Shown here one piece after another: positions 28,339 through 37,627 of a stretch of DNA of 64,000 nt. Within the stretch, counting starts at the first letter, position 1. Each line of letters opens with the position of its first letter. Under the pieces are notes generated by a model. The model was not told the origin of the DNA. It did no database searches and was given only the letters and a program-made list of their open reading frames with translations. Made by a program: the position numbers and the translations under genes. Origin of the DNA: Flavobacterium psychroterrae (lineage in GTDB: Bacteria; Bacteroidota; Bacteroidia; Flavobacteriales; Flavobacteriaceae); the NCBI RefSeq assembly GCF_018380615.1, contig NZ_JAGYVZ010000007.1, positions 124,001-188,000 on the forward strand. Reading direction: 5' to 3'.

Positions 28339-29651
28339 TATATTTCTTCAATGCTATCAATTAAAACATCATGAGGTCTTTCATCTGAAATTTCGATATC
28401 TCCGAATAATTTGGATTTATCTAAATTTGGATTTTGCCTTAGGATATTTAGAATATTTAAGAAATCCCTAATTACCTCGCGCGGAGTTAAAAACTCAGAT
28501 GCGCCTGGTTTATTAAACATTTCTTCCATGAAATTTTGGATATCATCTTCAGAAATGTTTGTGGTAACTTTGTAATTGTAATCAAAAATTGATTTTAGTT
28601 TTATAAGTAATACGAAAACTTCATTATGATCGAGCGGCAATAATTTAATTACAGGTTGTGCAAAATCTCTAATTTCGGCGGTTTCAAACTTATTGCTTTC
28701 TAATCTTGATTTTAAAGCATGATAGCTGAATAATCCTCTTCGTTCGTTTTCTAGAACTTCTTTTGTTCCGGCAAAATTGAAAAATAAATGACTGACTTTT
28801 CCCTGAAAACAATCATTGTAAATGCTTAAAATTTTCTCGTAATTTTTCTCTCTCATTACAGATGTCGAAATTTTATAAAGATTTATCGCTTCATCAAGAT
28901 TGATCATAAAACCGCTGTATCCCATGCTTACAAACAGCTTGCAAAAGTTTTTAAGCATGTCATAATAGTTCAGGTCGTTTATGATTTCCCTTACTCCCAG
29001 ATCTTGTTTTGCTTCGGTTTTTGTATGGTATTCACCTTTGAGCCACTTTAAGGCATTTCGTCTTAATTGTTCGTCATCTTTAATGTAACCTTCGTAATAT
29101 TTCATTACAACGGTTCCAAAATCAAAACCTCCAACTTCGGTAATTTCGTTGATGGTTTTCATGATGTTATTCTGAATGAGGCTTAAATATTTTTCATCCC
29201 TGATATTTTCAAGTGCAATAGTATTATCCTGGGCCGTTTTTGAAACCACTTGTTCTATCCATTTTTCCATTAAAGTTGGTAATGCTCCTCCTTCTGGTTT
29301 TGTCTGGATCGCAATATTATCCATAATAGCCGAATATAGCGCAACGCCTTTCCCGTCATTAGAATAAAGTCTGTTATCCGGAGTAAAATCAGCATTTGTC
29401 ACTACAAATTTTTGTTTCAAAGCAACGGTATTTAGCAAATGAAGCATGAATGATTTTCCGGATCCAAAATCACCAATCCAAAATTTCACCATACTATGTC
29501 CGTTTTTTACATCTTCCAGCGCGTTTACAAATGCGCTTATTTCTTCAGATCTTCCTACGGTAATATGCTGAACGCCAATTTTGGGTACTACGCCTCCAAT
29601 TAATGAATTGATAATTGCTGTGGCTTCTTTTGGTTTAATATTCTCTATCAT
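28338..29651 (-). CDS. sngB: Shango defence protein SngB, P-loop ATPase
   Basis: This 437-residue cytoplasmic ATPase has Walker A GDFGSGKS at 60-67, a Walker B-type stretch at MINLDEAINL (near residue 245) and helical C-terminal parts. The fold matches the DUF2791/BrxD group of ATPases that travel with Lhr-like helicases. It starts in an ATGA overlap with the stop of the TerB gene and ends in a TAATG overlap with the helicase. The three genes are therefore one tightly packed operon. A role in sensing or loading the helicase is inferred only. Confidence 0.85.
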   Translation of the reverse strand: MIENIKPKEATAIINSLIGGVVPKIGVQHITVGRSEEISAFVNALEDVKNGHSMVKFWIGDFGSGKSFMLHLLNTVALKQKFVVTNADFTPDNRLYSNDGKGVALYSAIMDNIAIQTKPEGGALPTLMEKWIEQVVSKTAQDNTIALENIRDEKYLSLIQNNIMKTINEITEVGGFDFGTVVMKYYEGYIKDDEQLRRNALKWLKGEYHTKTEAKQDLGVREIINDLNYYDMLKNFCKLFVSMGYSGFMINLDEAINLYKISTSVMREKNYEKILSIYNDCFQGKVSHLFFNFAGTKEVLENERRGLFSYHALKSRLESNKFETAEIRDFAQPVIKLLPLDHNEVFVLLIKLKSIFDYNYKVTTNISEDDIQNFMEEMFNKPGASEFLTPREVIRDFLNILNILRQNPNLDKSKLFGDIEISDERPHDVLIDSIEEI

Positions 29652-31399
29652 TTTGCTAGTATTCGGTTAAAATAAGTTTCGTTTATAATGTAAAATTCTT
29701 CGTCTTCTTCAATTAAAACATCGTCTAATGTTTCATAACAAATTTCATTAATGCTTTCTATCAATTGGTTTTTAAACATTCCTTTTGATCTTGCTACTAT
29801 TTCAAAATCTGCCTGAAGAACAGATAGATTTGCTTTTGAAAAAAGGTCCAGAATTTCTTCCTGAATTTTGGTGAAATTTATTGATTCTTCAAAAGAGCTT
29901 GTTTTGGTTTCTTGTAGTTGAGGGATTATTTGCAATACTATTTCATTGTTTACGTCAGGCGTTTGAACTTCTGGTATTTCATCTTCATCACGCAAATATT
30001 CATTAAGCAGTTCAACGGTTCCGGAATGTTTATTATGCACTTCCTGAATGGCATTTCTGTCTAATTGTATTTTTTTTCTTTTGGCAGCATATACACCTGG
30101 AATCGATTTTAATGCTTTTTCTAAATTTTTATCTTGTACAAACTCATTAATAATACGTTGAAAATCATTTAACTGCTCGCTGGTTTTAAACAGACTTTTT
30201 TGCGCTGTCGTATTCAATTGTTTATTATCAAATTTTACCGAATTAAGATCATAATAGATGTAGTAGATGTACAAAGTAAGCGCGGCTTCTTTATCATAGC
30301 TTGCAATAAACTTTGAACCTTCGTAAAAAATATTTTCAACGGATGGATTATTTTTGTTTTGATTTCCTAAAGTAATAATCTCCTGAATAAATGTTTTTGA
30401 ATCGGTTTTATATTGAATCGACAATTGATCAAACTTGATTTTCCATCGTGTTGTGTTTTGAGTATTCAGTTCAAAATCAGCTTTTTGATCCGGCTCATTT
30501 ATCGTGGGAAGATAAATTTGCATTATCTTTTTTAATTTTAAAATAACCCTGTTATTGTATTCTTCAATAATTTCATCTGATGTATATTGTAAATCAACAT
30601 TCAGTTTTCTTTTATGTCCAAAATTCTCCCGAACAGCATTTTCGCAGTATTTAAAAATATTAGAGTGAAGCTCATTCACAATAGTTTCTATGGAATATTT
30701 GTAATTACTGCTTCCTTTTCTGTAATTATAATGTTTGTAAGCAATACTGTCAGCCAGTTTATTCAGTTCAGCACTTAAAGATGAAGATTCTTTTTCGTAC
30801 TTTTCTTCGATCTTTTTAATTACGTATAAATAAAACTTAACAACTTCTAAACCGCAAAATTCAATACTGAAAAAGTTGTTTTCAGGATTCCATAATTTGT
30901 TTAGCAATGCTACATCCTGATCGCTTAAATCAAGTTTTGCTCTAAATTGTGCGCCTAATTTTAAATAATCGTATCCGGCATAATCATCATAATAATTTTC
31001 CTCTTTCCTGATTCTTTCAACATCTTTATGCAAGCCATGTTCGAGTAATTTTTTAACCAGATTTGAAACACAATACGATTTAGTTTTAGGATGATAAGCC
31101 CGTAATTCTTTTAGTTGTTTTTCAAGCCGAATTGTATTCTTGTGATTATCATATTCATTTAAAAGATCAAATAGCAAAATAAATGCATAGTTATTATTGC
31201 CGTCCAGATTTGTGTAAATGCTGTTTAGAAAATTAAATTTATAGGTTTTATAGAAAACACGCTGCTGACTCGACGCAGAATTAATTTCAGAATAGGAATA
31301 TACATTTTGATGTCCCCAATAGGGAACGCTGGAGTTTCTTGATAAATTATTTGAAAGGCTGTACGATTCGCCGGTAACATCAATAATAGAATCATCCAT
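29648..31399 (-). CDS. sngA: Shango defence protein SngA, TerB-N/TerB-C protein
   Basis: This 583-residue protein has an N-terminal TerB-N-like region (about 45-125, with FNFLNSIYTNLDGNNNYAFI and LLEHGLHKDVERI). A long middle helical part lies at about 150-470. The last 90 residues have TerB-C character (SINFTKIQEEILDLFSKANLSV, with the acidic end VLIEEDEEFYIINE). TerB modules are found in tellurite-type stress systems and in defence proteins and may bind metal or the membrane. The gene heads the operon and is preceded by about 330 bp that hold a vestigial coding fragment and the T9SS gene's terminator. A TATTTTTG box at 31628-31635 (minus) is a weak candidate for its -7 element. Confidence 0.82.
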   Translation of the reverse strand: MDDSIIDVTGESYSLSNNLSRNSSVPYWGHQNVYSYSEINSASSQQRVFYKTYKFNFLNSIYTNLDGNNNYAFILLFDLLNEYDNHKNTIRLEKQLKELRAYHPKTKSYCVSNLVKKLLEHGLHKDVERIRKEENYYDDYAGYDYLKLGAQFRAKLDLSDQDVALLNKLWNPENNFFSIEFCGLEVVKFYLYVIKKIEEKYEKESSSLSAELNKLADSIAYKHYNYRKGSSNYKYSIETIVNELHSNIFKYCENAVRENFGHKRKLNVDLQYTSDEIIEEYNNRVILKLKKIMQIYLPTINEPDQKADFELNTQNTTRWKIKFDQLSIQYKTDSKTFIQEIITLGNQNKNNPSVENIFYEGSKFIASYDKEAALTLYIYYIYYDLNSVKFDNKQLNTTAQKSLFKTSEQLNDFQRIINEFVQDKNLEKALKSIPGVYAAKRKKIQLDRNAIQEVHNKHSGTVELLNEYLRDEDEIPEVQTPDVNNEIVLQIIPQLQETKTSSFEESINFTKIQEEILDLFSKANLSVLQADFEIVARSKGMFKNQLIESINEICYETLDDVLIEEDEEFYIINETYFNRILAK

Positions 31400-31420
31400 A
31401 TGTGCTAAAATTTTAAATAA

Positions 31421-31546
31421 TTATAATAAGTCGTCAATTATATCCGAAAAATCGAATTCGTGAATGAGCATAATTGTATGTCCGTCTTTTCTAAGATTTA
31501 TGGCTTTTTCAACCTTTCTTCCATAACATGAAAATGAATTTCTTAC
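31421..31546 (-). pseudogene. C-terminal fragment of a broken gene upstream of sngA
   Basis: On the minus strand an open stretch without a start encodes NSFSCYGRKVEKAINLRK, then DGHTIMLIHEFDFSDIIDDL, and ends at a TAA. It is open for about 41 codons and closed upstream by a stop; a second frame over 31543-31602 adds MVFRKKNKKKRITFVNIDK. The pattern GRKVEKA...G...I.EFDF recalls the end of a BRCT-like domain, but that is a guess. It looks like the remnant of a gene once next to the Shango operon. Confidence 0.4.
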
Positions 31547-31683
31547 TTATCAATATTGACAAATGTGATTCTTTTCTTTTTGTTTTTTTTACGGAAAACC
31601 ATAATTTGACAAATAGTCAATACTATTCAAAAATATCATTACCAAGTTACAATCCACTACGTATATATACCTGATTTAATAAA

Positions 31684-31715
31684 AAAAGCCATTTATCTTT
31701 CGACAAATGGCTTTT
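31684..31715 (-). terminator. Intrinsic terminator of the T9SS protein gene
   Basis: AAAAGCCATTT and AAATGGCTTTT pair around a ten-base loop, followed on the minus strand by T-rich sequence. It lies about 19 bp after the stop at 31734. Confidence 0.82.
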
Positions 31716-31733
31716 AAACAGCATTATATTTAA

Positions 31734-34700
31734 TTAAAAAATCACTTTTCTCGTCTCACTTTGGTTATTATTGAGCACTACTTTAACTACTAAAACCTGA
31801 TTAGAGGATCTTAAATTATCAATCGTCAATTTAGAGTCGGATACGTTTCCTTTTTCATAGAGTAAGGTTCCTGAAACATCAAAAATGTAGACTTTATCAA
31901 TAATCTGATTAGGAGTTTCAACATTTATCACTTTGTTTAAAGCTGATACTGTAATTGGATTTTTTAGTGATTTTAAAATTTCTGTATCTGTTGATGCTAT
32001 TTTAGCAGATGACGATGGAATAATCGTTATAGATACAGGATTAAATCCAAAACAGAAATCTTCTACATAATACATTATACCAGAGTAAGTTCCTGCCGGA
32101 ACATTTGCTGGTATATCAATGGTGTTTATTACTCCTCCTGCTGATGAAAAAGCAAAAGACGTATAACGTTGATTTACCAATAAAGCTGCATTGGCTGCTG
32201 AATCCCAAATAATAGAATATCCCTGCGGACTACCGGTAATTCCGGAATATGCTAATGTTGAATTTTGTAAATTGGCACTTGTAAAAACCGGATCTATTAT
32301 TCCGGTTGTGGTAACAGTAGGAGATGCTAATATGTTTACAGTAAATGTAGTTCCCAAACTGCTTATGCCGCTTGCATTTTTTACCGTTATTGTGCCGGTA
32401 TATACTCCTGCGATTGCTGTCTCAGGAATAAAAATCTTAACATATTCCTCAGTTAATACTTCATCAATAACAGGTACAAAACTATTTGCAGGAGATGAAT
32501 TCCAAACAATACTATATGTTACAGGTGACCCGGTTGTTTCACTATAAAATAAACGAGTAAAGTCATCATTAGCATTTGTACAAATGTCTGCTGCCGAATC
32601 TGAAGTTGTTATGGTTGGCAAATCTCCCACTGTGACAGTTGTTGGCTCAGAATTTACAGCATCACAAACCCCACTTTTAACAACAGCTCTAAATTGAGTA
32701 GTTTCTGTTAATGGTCCTGAAGTATAAGTCGTATTTGTATTCACAATATCCGTCCATGTAGTAAACGGGCTTACTGAAGATTGCCATTTAATTACTGAAC
32801 CTGTATGACCTGACAGTGTTAATAAACCACTTGTGCTTCCAGAAGTAATTGTTGTTCCGCCAGTAACTGTCCCACCAACTGTTGCGGGTAATATTGTTAT
32901 AGATATTACTTGGGTCTCAAAGCAGTCCCCAAGGCCAATACTAATTGAACCCGAGTAAGTCCCAGCTGGAACATTTGCAGGTATAACAATTGTATTTATA
33001 ATACCTCCACTTGGTGAAAATGAAAATAATGTATCAGATTGATCTACTAATAAAAGATCGTTTGCCTCTTCTCCCCAAACAATAGAATAACTTGTAGGAC
33101 TTCCCGTAGTAGCAGAGTAAACTAATGTTGCATTTTGTGAGCTAGAACTTGTACATAACGGAGCAATCGTTCCATTAGTAGTAATTGTAGGTGGTGCAAC
33201 TATATTTGCGCCAAAAGTTATGGGACTACTTATACAACCGTCTGCATTTTTTACAGTCACGGTTCCTCCATAATTTCCCGCAGGTGCTCCAGCTGGAACT
33301 GAAATATCAAGATAACCAGAAGGCAATGCCTGATCAGTAACTGCAGGAAAATCATTAGCAGGAGAAGAATTCCAAACAATACTATATGTTACAGGATTTC
33401 CTATCGCTCCATCGTAATTTAAAGAGGTATGTTGTTCATATATATCTGTACAAAAATTTACTACAGGATCTGGTAATACTATAGTTGGCGGTGGATTCAA
33501 TGTTACAGTTGTTGCTTCAGAATTCTCCTCATTACATTCACCGCTTTGAATAACAGCTCTAAATTGTGTAGTTTCTGTTAATGCATCCGAAGTATAAGTA
33601 GGTTCTGTATTATCTATATCGGTCCATGTCGTAAATGGGCTTACCGAAGATTGCCAGTTAATAATAAATCCTGTATATCGTGACAGCGTTAATTCACCAC
33701 TTGTATTCCCGGAACAAACTGTAGTTCCTCCGGTTACTGCCCCTCCAACTGTTGTAGGCGAAACTGTTAGCTTTATTGATCTCGACTCGAGACAACCTCC
33801 GTTACTTAGTGTCAATGTACCTTGATAAATTCCTCCCGGAACATTTGCCGGTATAACAATTGTATCTATATTTCCTGATTCCTGAAACGCAAATGGAGTA
33901 TCAGGCTGATCTGCTAATAAAGCAGCATTTGCAGCTGAATCCCAATTGATAGCATAACTTGTAGGATTACCAGAAGAAAAACTATACTCTAGTGATCCGG
34001 TTTGCGAGCTGGTACTGGTACAAACAGAATACATTACACCAAATGTACCAATGGAAGGAATATCGTTTACAGTTACAGTAAAAAGAATACCTGAACTTAC
34101 ACAACCATCTGCATTTTTGACAGTTAATGAACCGGTGTAGGTTCCAACAGCTGTTTCTGCAGGAACTAAAATTGTAATATTCGAGCCAGATAAAGCTGCA
34201 TCATTAATTGCCTCAAAACTATTTTCAGGAGATGAACTCCAAACAATACTGTATGTAATTGGTGATCCTGTCGTTCCGCTATAACTTAACGTTGTGTTTT
34301 GTGCACTAGGGCTTATACAAACAGACTGTGCAGTAGCATCTACAGTTATAGTTGGCGCTGGACCAACGGTTACAGTTGTAGCTGCAGAATTTGCAGGATC
34401 ACAAAGTCCACTTTTTACAACCGCTCTAAACTGAGTAGTTTGGGTTAAAGATCCTGAAGTATAAGTTGTCGTTGTATTAGCAATATCTGTCCATGTTGTA
34501 AAGGGACTTATAGAAGATTGCCATTTAACAACGGACCCTGTATGACCTGATAATGTCAATAAACTACTTGTATTTCCGGAGCAAATTGAAGTTCCGCCGC
34601 TTACCGTTCCGCCAACTGTTGCCGGGGATACTGTTATAGTAACTGTGTTATTAGTCGAAATATTTGACGAGCAAGATCCTGAATCAAGTTTAGTAATGGT

Positions 34701-35645
34701 TATAGTACTGGAACCTGCCGAAGTAAGTCCTACTGCTGTAAATGTTCCTGTTCCAGCAGTTGTAACCGTCATATTAGCTGTTAATGCTGTAGCACTTGGA
34801 TTGCTTCTGTTATACGTTACAACATAACTGCCAACAGGTAATGATAAAGCGCCTGACGAAATTGTTACTGTCGATTGGGCATCACTGATACAAGTATTTG
34901 TGGCCGTTGTTCCGCTAATAGTATAAGTAGGACAAGGCGGAATTGTGTACGTAATAACCACTCTTCCTGCTCCTCCCGTTCCTCCTGCCTGAGCAGTTCC
35001 TAAAGCAGAGTTTATTGCTCCACTACCGCCACCACCCGGAACTGATCCGGAGTTTCCCGGTGCGGTTCCTAAAATTAAACTCCCCACGGCTGCACCTCCA
35101 GCACCTCCAAAATTAGCACCATTACCTCCGGCACCTGATGTTAATAATATTGATAAAAGTGACCATGTATTACCATTTACACCACTAAAACCAGGAAGTT
35201 TTATCGTTCCTGCAGATCCTGCGACTGTGCCTCCGTTTCCTCCAATTGGTGTACCTCCTGCATTATTTGCTGCGCCACCAGCGCCACCTGCTGCAAAAAG
35301 TAATGATTCAAAACCTGTAATGGTAGAATTTCCGCCAGCCGTTCCATTCGCACCGGATGTTCCTGATGCCTGACCTGCAACAACTACATTTAAAGTTGTG
35401 CCAGGTGTAACGGTTAATGTATTGCTGGCATAAGCTCCTCCGCCACCGCCGGCTGCTCCCCTACCAAAGAGTAATCCTGCTCCACTGGCTCCTCCTCCGG
35501 AACCTCCTCCTCCCCAAGCATCAACAGAGATGCTGGTTACACCTATGGGGACAGTAAATGTTCCGTTTGTTGTAAATGTTTGTATGGTCTGAGACCATGA
35601 TAACGTAATAATAAAAACGAGTAATAAAGATAATTTTAGTCTCAT
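31734..35645 (-). CDS. Large T9SS-secreted protein with glycine-rich head and three long repeats
   Basis: This 1303-residue exported protein begins with a signal peptide (MRLKLSLLLVFIITLSWSQ). A glycine-rich region (about 44-228, many GGGG and GAGG runs) resembles the glycine-rich domains of phage adhesins and ALK-type receptors. From residue 341 there are three repeats of 289-290 residues starting at TVGG (343, 632, 922). Each has a part with WQSSxSPFTTWTDI and TTQFRAV, then Ig-like parts with TYSIVWxSSP and NWDSAANAALL-type sequence. The last 75 residues are a T9SS type C sorting domain (KVINVETPNQIIDKVYIFDV, then GTLLYEKG and VVKVV). It is probably a cell-surface adhesin or structural protein. 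No catalytic motif was seen. Confidence 0.88.
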   Translation of the reverse strand: MRLKLSLLLVFIITLSWSQTIQTFTTNGTFTVPIGVTSISVDAWGGGGSGGGASGAGLLFGRGAAGGGGGAYASNTLTVTPGTTLNVVVAGQASGTSGANGTAGGNSTITGFESLLFAAGGAGGAANNAGGTPIGGNGGTVAGSAGTIKLPGFSGVNGNTWSLLSILLTSGAGGNGANFGGAGGAAVGSLILGTAPGNSGSVPGGGGSGAINSALGTAQAGGTGGAGRVVITYTIPPCPTYTISGTTATNTCISDAQSTVTISSGALSLPVGSYVVTYNRSNPSATALTANMTVTTAGTGTFTAVGLTSAGSSTITITKLDSGSCSSNISTNNTVTITVSPATVGGTVSGGTSICSGNTSSLLTLSGHTGSVVKWQSSISPFTTWTDIANTTTTYTSGSLTQTTQFRAVVKSGLCDPANSAATTVTVGPAPTITVDATAQSVCISPSAQNTTLSYSGTTGSPITYSIVWSSSPENSFEAINDAALSGSNITILVPAETAVGTYTGSLTVKNADGCVSSGILFTVTVNDIPSIGTFGVMYSVCTSTSSQTGSLEYSFSSGNPTSYAINWDSAANAALLADQPDTPFAFQESGNIDTIVIPANVPGGIYQGTLTLSNGGCLESRSIKLTVSPTTVGGAVTGGTTVCSGNTSGELTLSRYTGFIINWQSSVSPFTTWTDIDNTEPTYTSDALTETTQFRAVIQSGECNEENSEATTVTLNPPPTIVLPDPVVNFCTDIYEQHTSLNYDGAIGNPVTYSIVWNSSPANDFPAVTDQALPSGYLDISVPAGAPAGNYGGTVTVKNADGCISSPITFGANIVAPPTITTNGTIAPLCTSSSSQNATLVYSATTGSPTSYSIVWGEEANDLLLVDQSDTLFSFSPSGGIINTIVIPANVPAGTYSGSISIGLGDCFETQVISITILPATVGGTVTGGTTITSGSTSGLLTLSGHTGSVIKWQSSVSPFTTWTDIVNTNTTYTSGPLTETTQFRAVVKSGVCDAVNSEPTTVTVGDLPTITTSDSAADICTNANDDFTRLFYSETTGSPVTYSIVWNSSPANSFVPVIDEVLTEEYVKIFIPETAIAGVYTGTITVKNASGISSLGTTFTVNILASPTVTTTGIIDPVFTSANLQNSTLAYSGITGSPQGYSIIWDSAANAALLVNQRYTSFAFSSAGGVINTIDIPANVPAGTYSGIMYYVEDFCFGFNPVSITIIPSSSAKIASTDTEILKSLKNPITVSALNKVINVETPNQIIDKVYIFDVSGTLLYEKGNVSDSKLTIDNLRSSNQVLVVKVVLNNNQSETRKVIF
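32003..34625 (-). repeat. Three tandem coding repeats of about 870 bp
   Basis: Within the T9SS protein, residues 341-630, 631-920 and 921-about 1215 are three diverged copies of one unit of about 290 residues. Each unit contains one WQSSxSPFTTWTDI module, a CIS/CTD..SIVWxSSP module and a CTS..INWDSAANAALL-type module. The copies are diverged rather than identical, so the duplication is not recent. Confidence 0.8.
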
Positions 35646-36078
35646 AATAATAAATTTTTAAATGATTAAAAAATGAATTAATTCTTTACATAAATTATGA
35701 GGAGGGTACTAAAAAGAAATTTTTTATGATTGTAGGATTAATCGATAAAATTTCTTTTTCTTGAGGGAATACATTTTACAACGTATTGAAAGGCAGTTAT
35801 TTACAATTATTTTTGTCAAATTTAAAAGAAAATATTGTAAGTATATAGCTATAATTAAATATTTTATAATGTACTTCAACAGATTAAAGATGATTTTTCT
35901 TATAAATTTAACGCATTATATATCAATGCTTTATAAATATCAATTTATTACAAAAAACATACGAAAAGGTATACTATTAAAGGTGGATTTGAAGCAAAAA
36001 GTATTTTGAAGAAAAAATCCATATTAATTATTACTTGTTTTTTAAATTAGCTTTTAAGAAATATAATAGGCTAATAAA
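35646..36078. other. A+T-rich spacer without genes
   Basis: The only open frame here (35761-36009, plus) is very A+T-rich, with a composition (I, F, Y, K) expected by chance. I see no repeat and no promoter that I would defend, although the T9SS gene's promoter must lie at the left end. Confidence 0.5.
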
Positions 36079-36107
36079 AACAAAACCCCGGTTTAATGAC
36101 CGGGGTT
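36079..36107 (-). terminator. Intrinsic terminator downstream of the M28 peptidase
   Basis: AACCCCGGT and ACCGGGGTT pair around a six-base loop, followed on the minus strand by TTGTTTTTATT. It closes the glycan region on its left side, about 130 bp past the M28 stop. Confidence 0.8.
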
Positions 36108-36119
36108 CTTAAAAAATAT

Positions 36120-36225
36120 AAATTTGAACCCGTTTGGGTGTAATTAATAAAAGTTCAATTAAACAGATAGTCCGATAGCTATCGGGACTAAGTGTTAAAA
36201 ATAATTACACCCAACGGTTAAATTT
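36120..36225. repeat. Inverted-repeat element around a GATAGCTATC palindrome
   Basis: AAATTTGAACCCGTTTGGGT plus GTAATTA (36120-36146) is complementary to TAATTACACCCAACGGTTAA plus ATTT (36202-36225). Near its centre is AGTCCGATAGCTATCGGGAC, a one-mismatch copy of the CCCGATAGCTATCGGG palindrome found twice more in this window. Confidence 0.7.
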
Positions 36226-36240
36226 GAGTTTTGTTTAAAA

Positions 36241-37221
36241 TTAATCTTGTTTGATAAACTTTAAATCCTGTTCATAATTTGCAATTGCAATCAAAGCAGT
36301 ATAAATATACTTTGTTACCAAAGCTCCCCCTTCAGTATTAATCAAATCAATATCATCTTCGGGCGTATGATATTGCGGATGTCCGCCTGTATGGAATCCT
36401 ATAACGGATATACCAGCTTTGTAAAATGAAATATGATCCGATCCTCCCACTTCTCCGGCATGAATCACAGGATTAAGTCCGCTGTTATCTCCTAATTTTT
36501 TCATGAGTTCAACACCATCCGGAAAAGTTCCCGCACCGCCCATATAAATTTGTTTCTCGGCATTTAGCCTTCCTACCATATCCATATTCAGCATTACTTT
36601 TACAGCTTCTTTTTTGACTGGCAAATGATTTACAAAATACTTAGAACCTAATAATCCTTGTTCTTCTCCGCTAAAAGAAACAAAAATGATACTTCGTTTG
36701 AGTTTAACTGCAGATTTCGATAATTCTTCTGCCATACAAAGTAAAGCCGAAACTCCCGAAGCGTTATCATCTGCTCCGTTATGAATGGCGATAACTTCCT
36801 TATTTTTACTGCTTGATCCTTTTCCGCCCCAACCCCAATGATCGTAATGCGCTCCTATTACAATAAATTCATTTTTAAGATTGTGATCTGATCCCTCAAT
36901 ATATCCTACAACATTTTGAGTCGTAACTGTATCTGATTTGACTTTGTTGATTCCTTCTTTCACAAAAAGTTTAAAAGACTGGTAATAATTTCCACTGAAT
37001 TCTTTTAAACCATATTTCTTAAAATATTTTTTAATGTAATCTGCTGCGTTATTATTCCCTTTTGTGCCGGGAAAACGTCCTTCCATTTTATCAGATGAAA
37101 GATATTTGTCGTGTTTGTAAAATGTTTTGGCATCAATACTATTTTGTGCATTTACAGCAACACCTGAAAATAGTATACTGATGAAAAAGGTTTTGATTTT
37201 TAAATTCTGAAAAGATTGCAT
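36241..37221 (-). CDS. M28 family zinc aminopeptidase
   Basis: This 326-residue exported metallopeptidase has a signal peptide (FFISILFSGVAVNAQ). Zinc ligands lie in IVIGAHYDHWGWGG (His and Asp), the bridging Asp in HNGADDNASG, the catalytic Glu in SGEEQGLLG, and further ligands in NMDMVGR and GGSDHISF. It removes amino acids or trims peptides in the periplasm. It is last in the minus-strand run of the glycan region and could release amino acids from deglycosylated glycopeptides. The assignment to M28 is secure; the role is inferred. Confidence 0.92.
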   Translation of the reverse strand: MQSFQNLKIKTFFISILFSGVAVNAQNSIDAKTFYKHDKYLSSDKMEGRFPGTKGNNNAADYIKKYFKKYGLKEFSGNYYQSFKLFVKEGINKVKSDTVTTQNVVGYIEGSDHNLKNEFIVIGAHYDHWGWGGKGSSSKNKEVIAIHNGADDNASGVSALLCMAEELSKSAVKLKRSIIFVSFSGEEQGLLGSKYFVNHLPVKKEAVKVMLNMDMVGRLNAEKQIYMGGAGTFPDGVELMKKLGDNSGLNPVIHAGEVGGSDHISFYKAGISVIGFHTGGHPQYHTPEDDIDLINTEGGALVTKYIYTALIAIANYEQDLKFIKQD

Positions 37222-37246
37222 TTTTTATTCTGATGTATTTTATAGA

Positions 37247-37579
37247 TTATTTAAGTTCAAATATTTTATTCATTACGATCCATTTTTCGCCGGGTTTTGA
37301 TTCGGGTAAAGCTTTTTGAAATTCCCACATTAATGTTTCCCATTCCTGCACTTTAGGATTTTGAGCATCTAATTTTGCCTTTTTTTCAAACGAAAAATCA
37401 GCATTTGCTTCTATAATCATAAACAAACGATCTCCTAAATTGTAGATTTCAAGATTACTAATTCCTGAATCCTGAATACTATTTTTGATTTCAGGCCAAA
37501 CGTTCTGGTGCAGGTTTATATATTGATCAATTAAATCAGGATCGTTTTTTAAATCTAAAGTAAGGCAGTGTCTTTGCAT
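37247..37579 (-). CDS. rhaM: L-rhamnose mutarotase family protein
   Basis: This 110-residue dimeric ferredoxin-like mutarotase interconverts the alpha and beta anomers of L-rhamnose or a related deoxysugar. Marks are the N-terminal HCLTLDLKNDPDLIDQYINLH, SGISNLEIYNLGDRLFMIIEA and the C-terminal Trp-rich WETLMWEFQKALPES. No rhamnose genes are nearby, while a GH29 fucosidase is in the same region, so L-fucose is a reasonable alternative substrate. It is 25 bp from the M28 gene and 48 bp from the BNR protein gene. Confidence 0.88.
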   Translation of the reverse strand: MQRHCLTLDLKNDPDLIDQYINLHQNVWPEIKNSIQDSGISNLEIYNLGDRLFMIIEANADFSFEKKAKLDAQNPKVQEWETLMWEFQKALPESKPGEKWIVMNKIFELK

Positions 37580-37627
37580 AATTTCCCTTTGTATTATTAA
37601 AGTTGGTTACACAAGTTAGGAATTATT

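Noticed and set aside
26209..29651. Partial BREX locus (BrxD and BrxHI)
   Set aside because: No PglX, PglZ, PglW or BrxC genes are near. The trio is complete in itself, with overlapping starts and stops.
26209..31399. Tellurite-resistance operon because of TerB
   Set aside because: No TerD, TerC or TerZ genes are present, and the helicase plus ATPase fit Shango better.
35761..36009. 82-residue plus-strand reading frame
   Set aside because: It is extremely A+T-rich, with composition expected by chance and no start context. It lies in an otherwise empty spacer.
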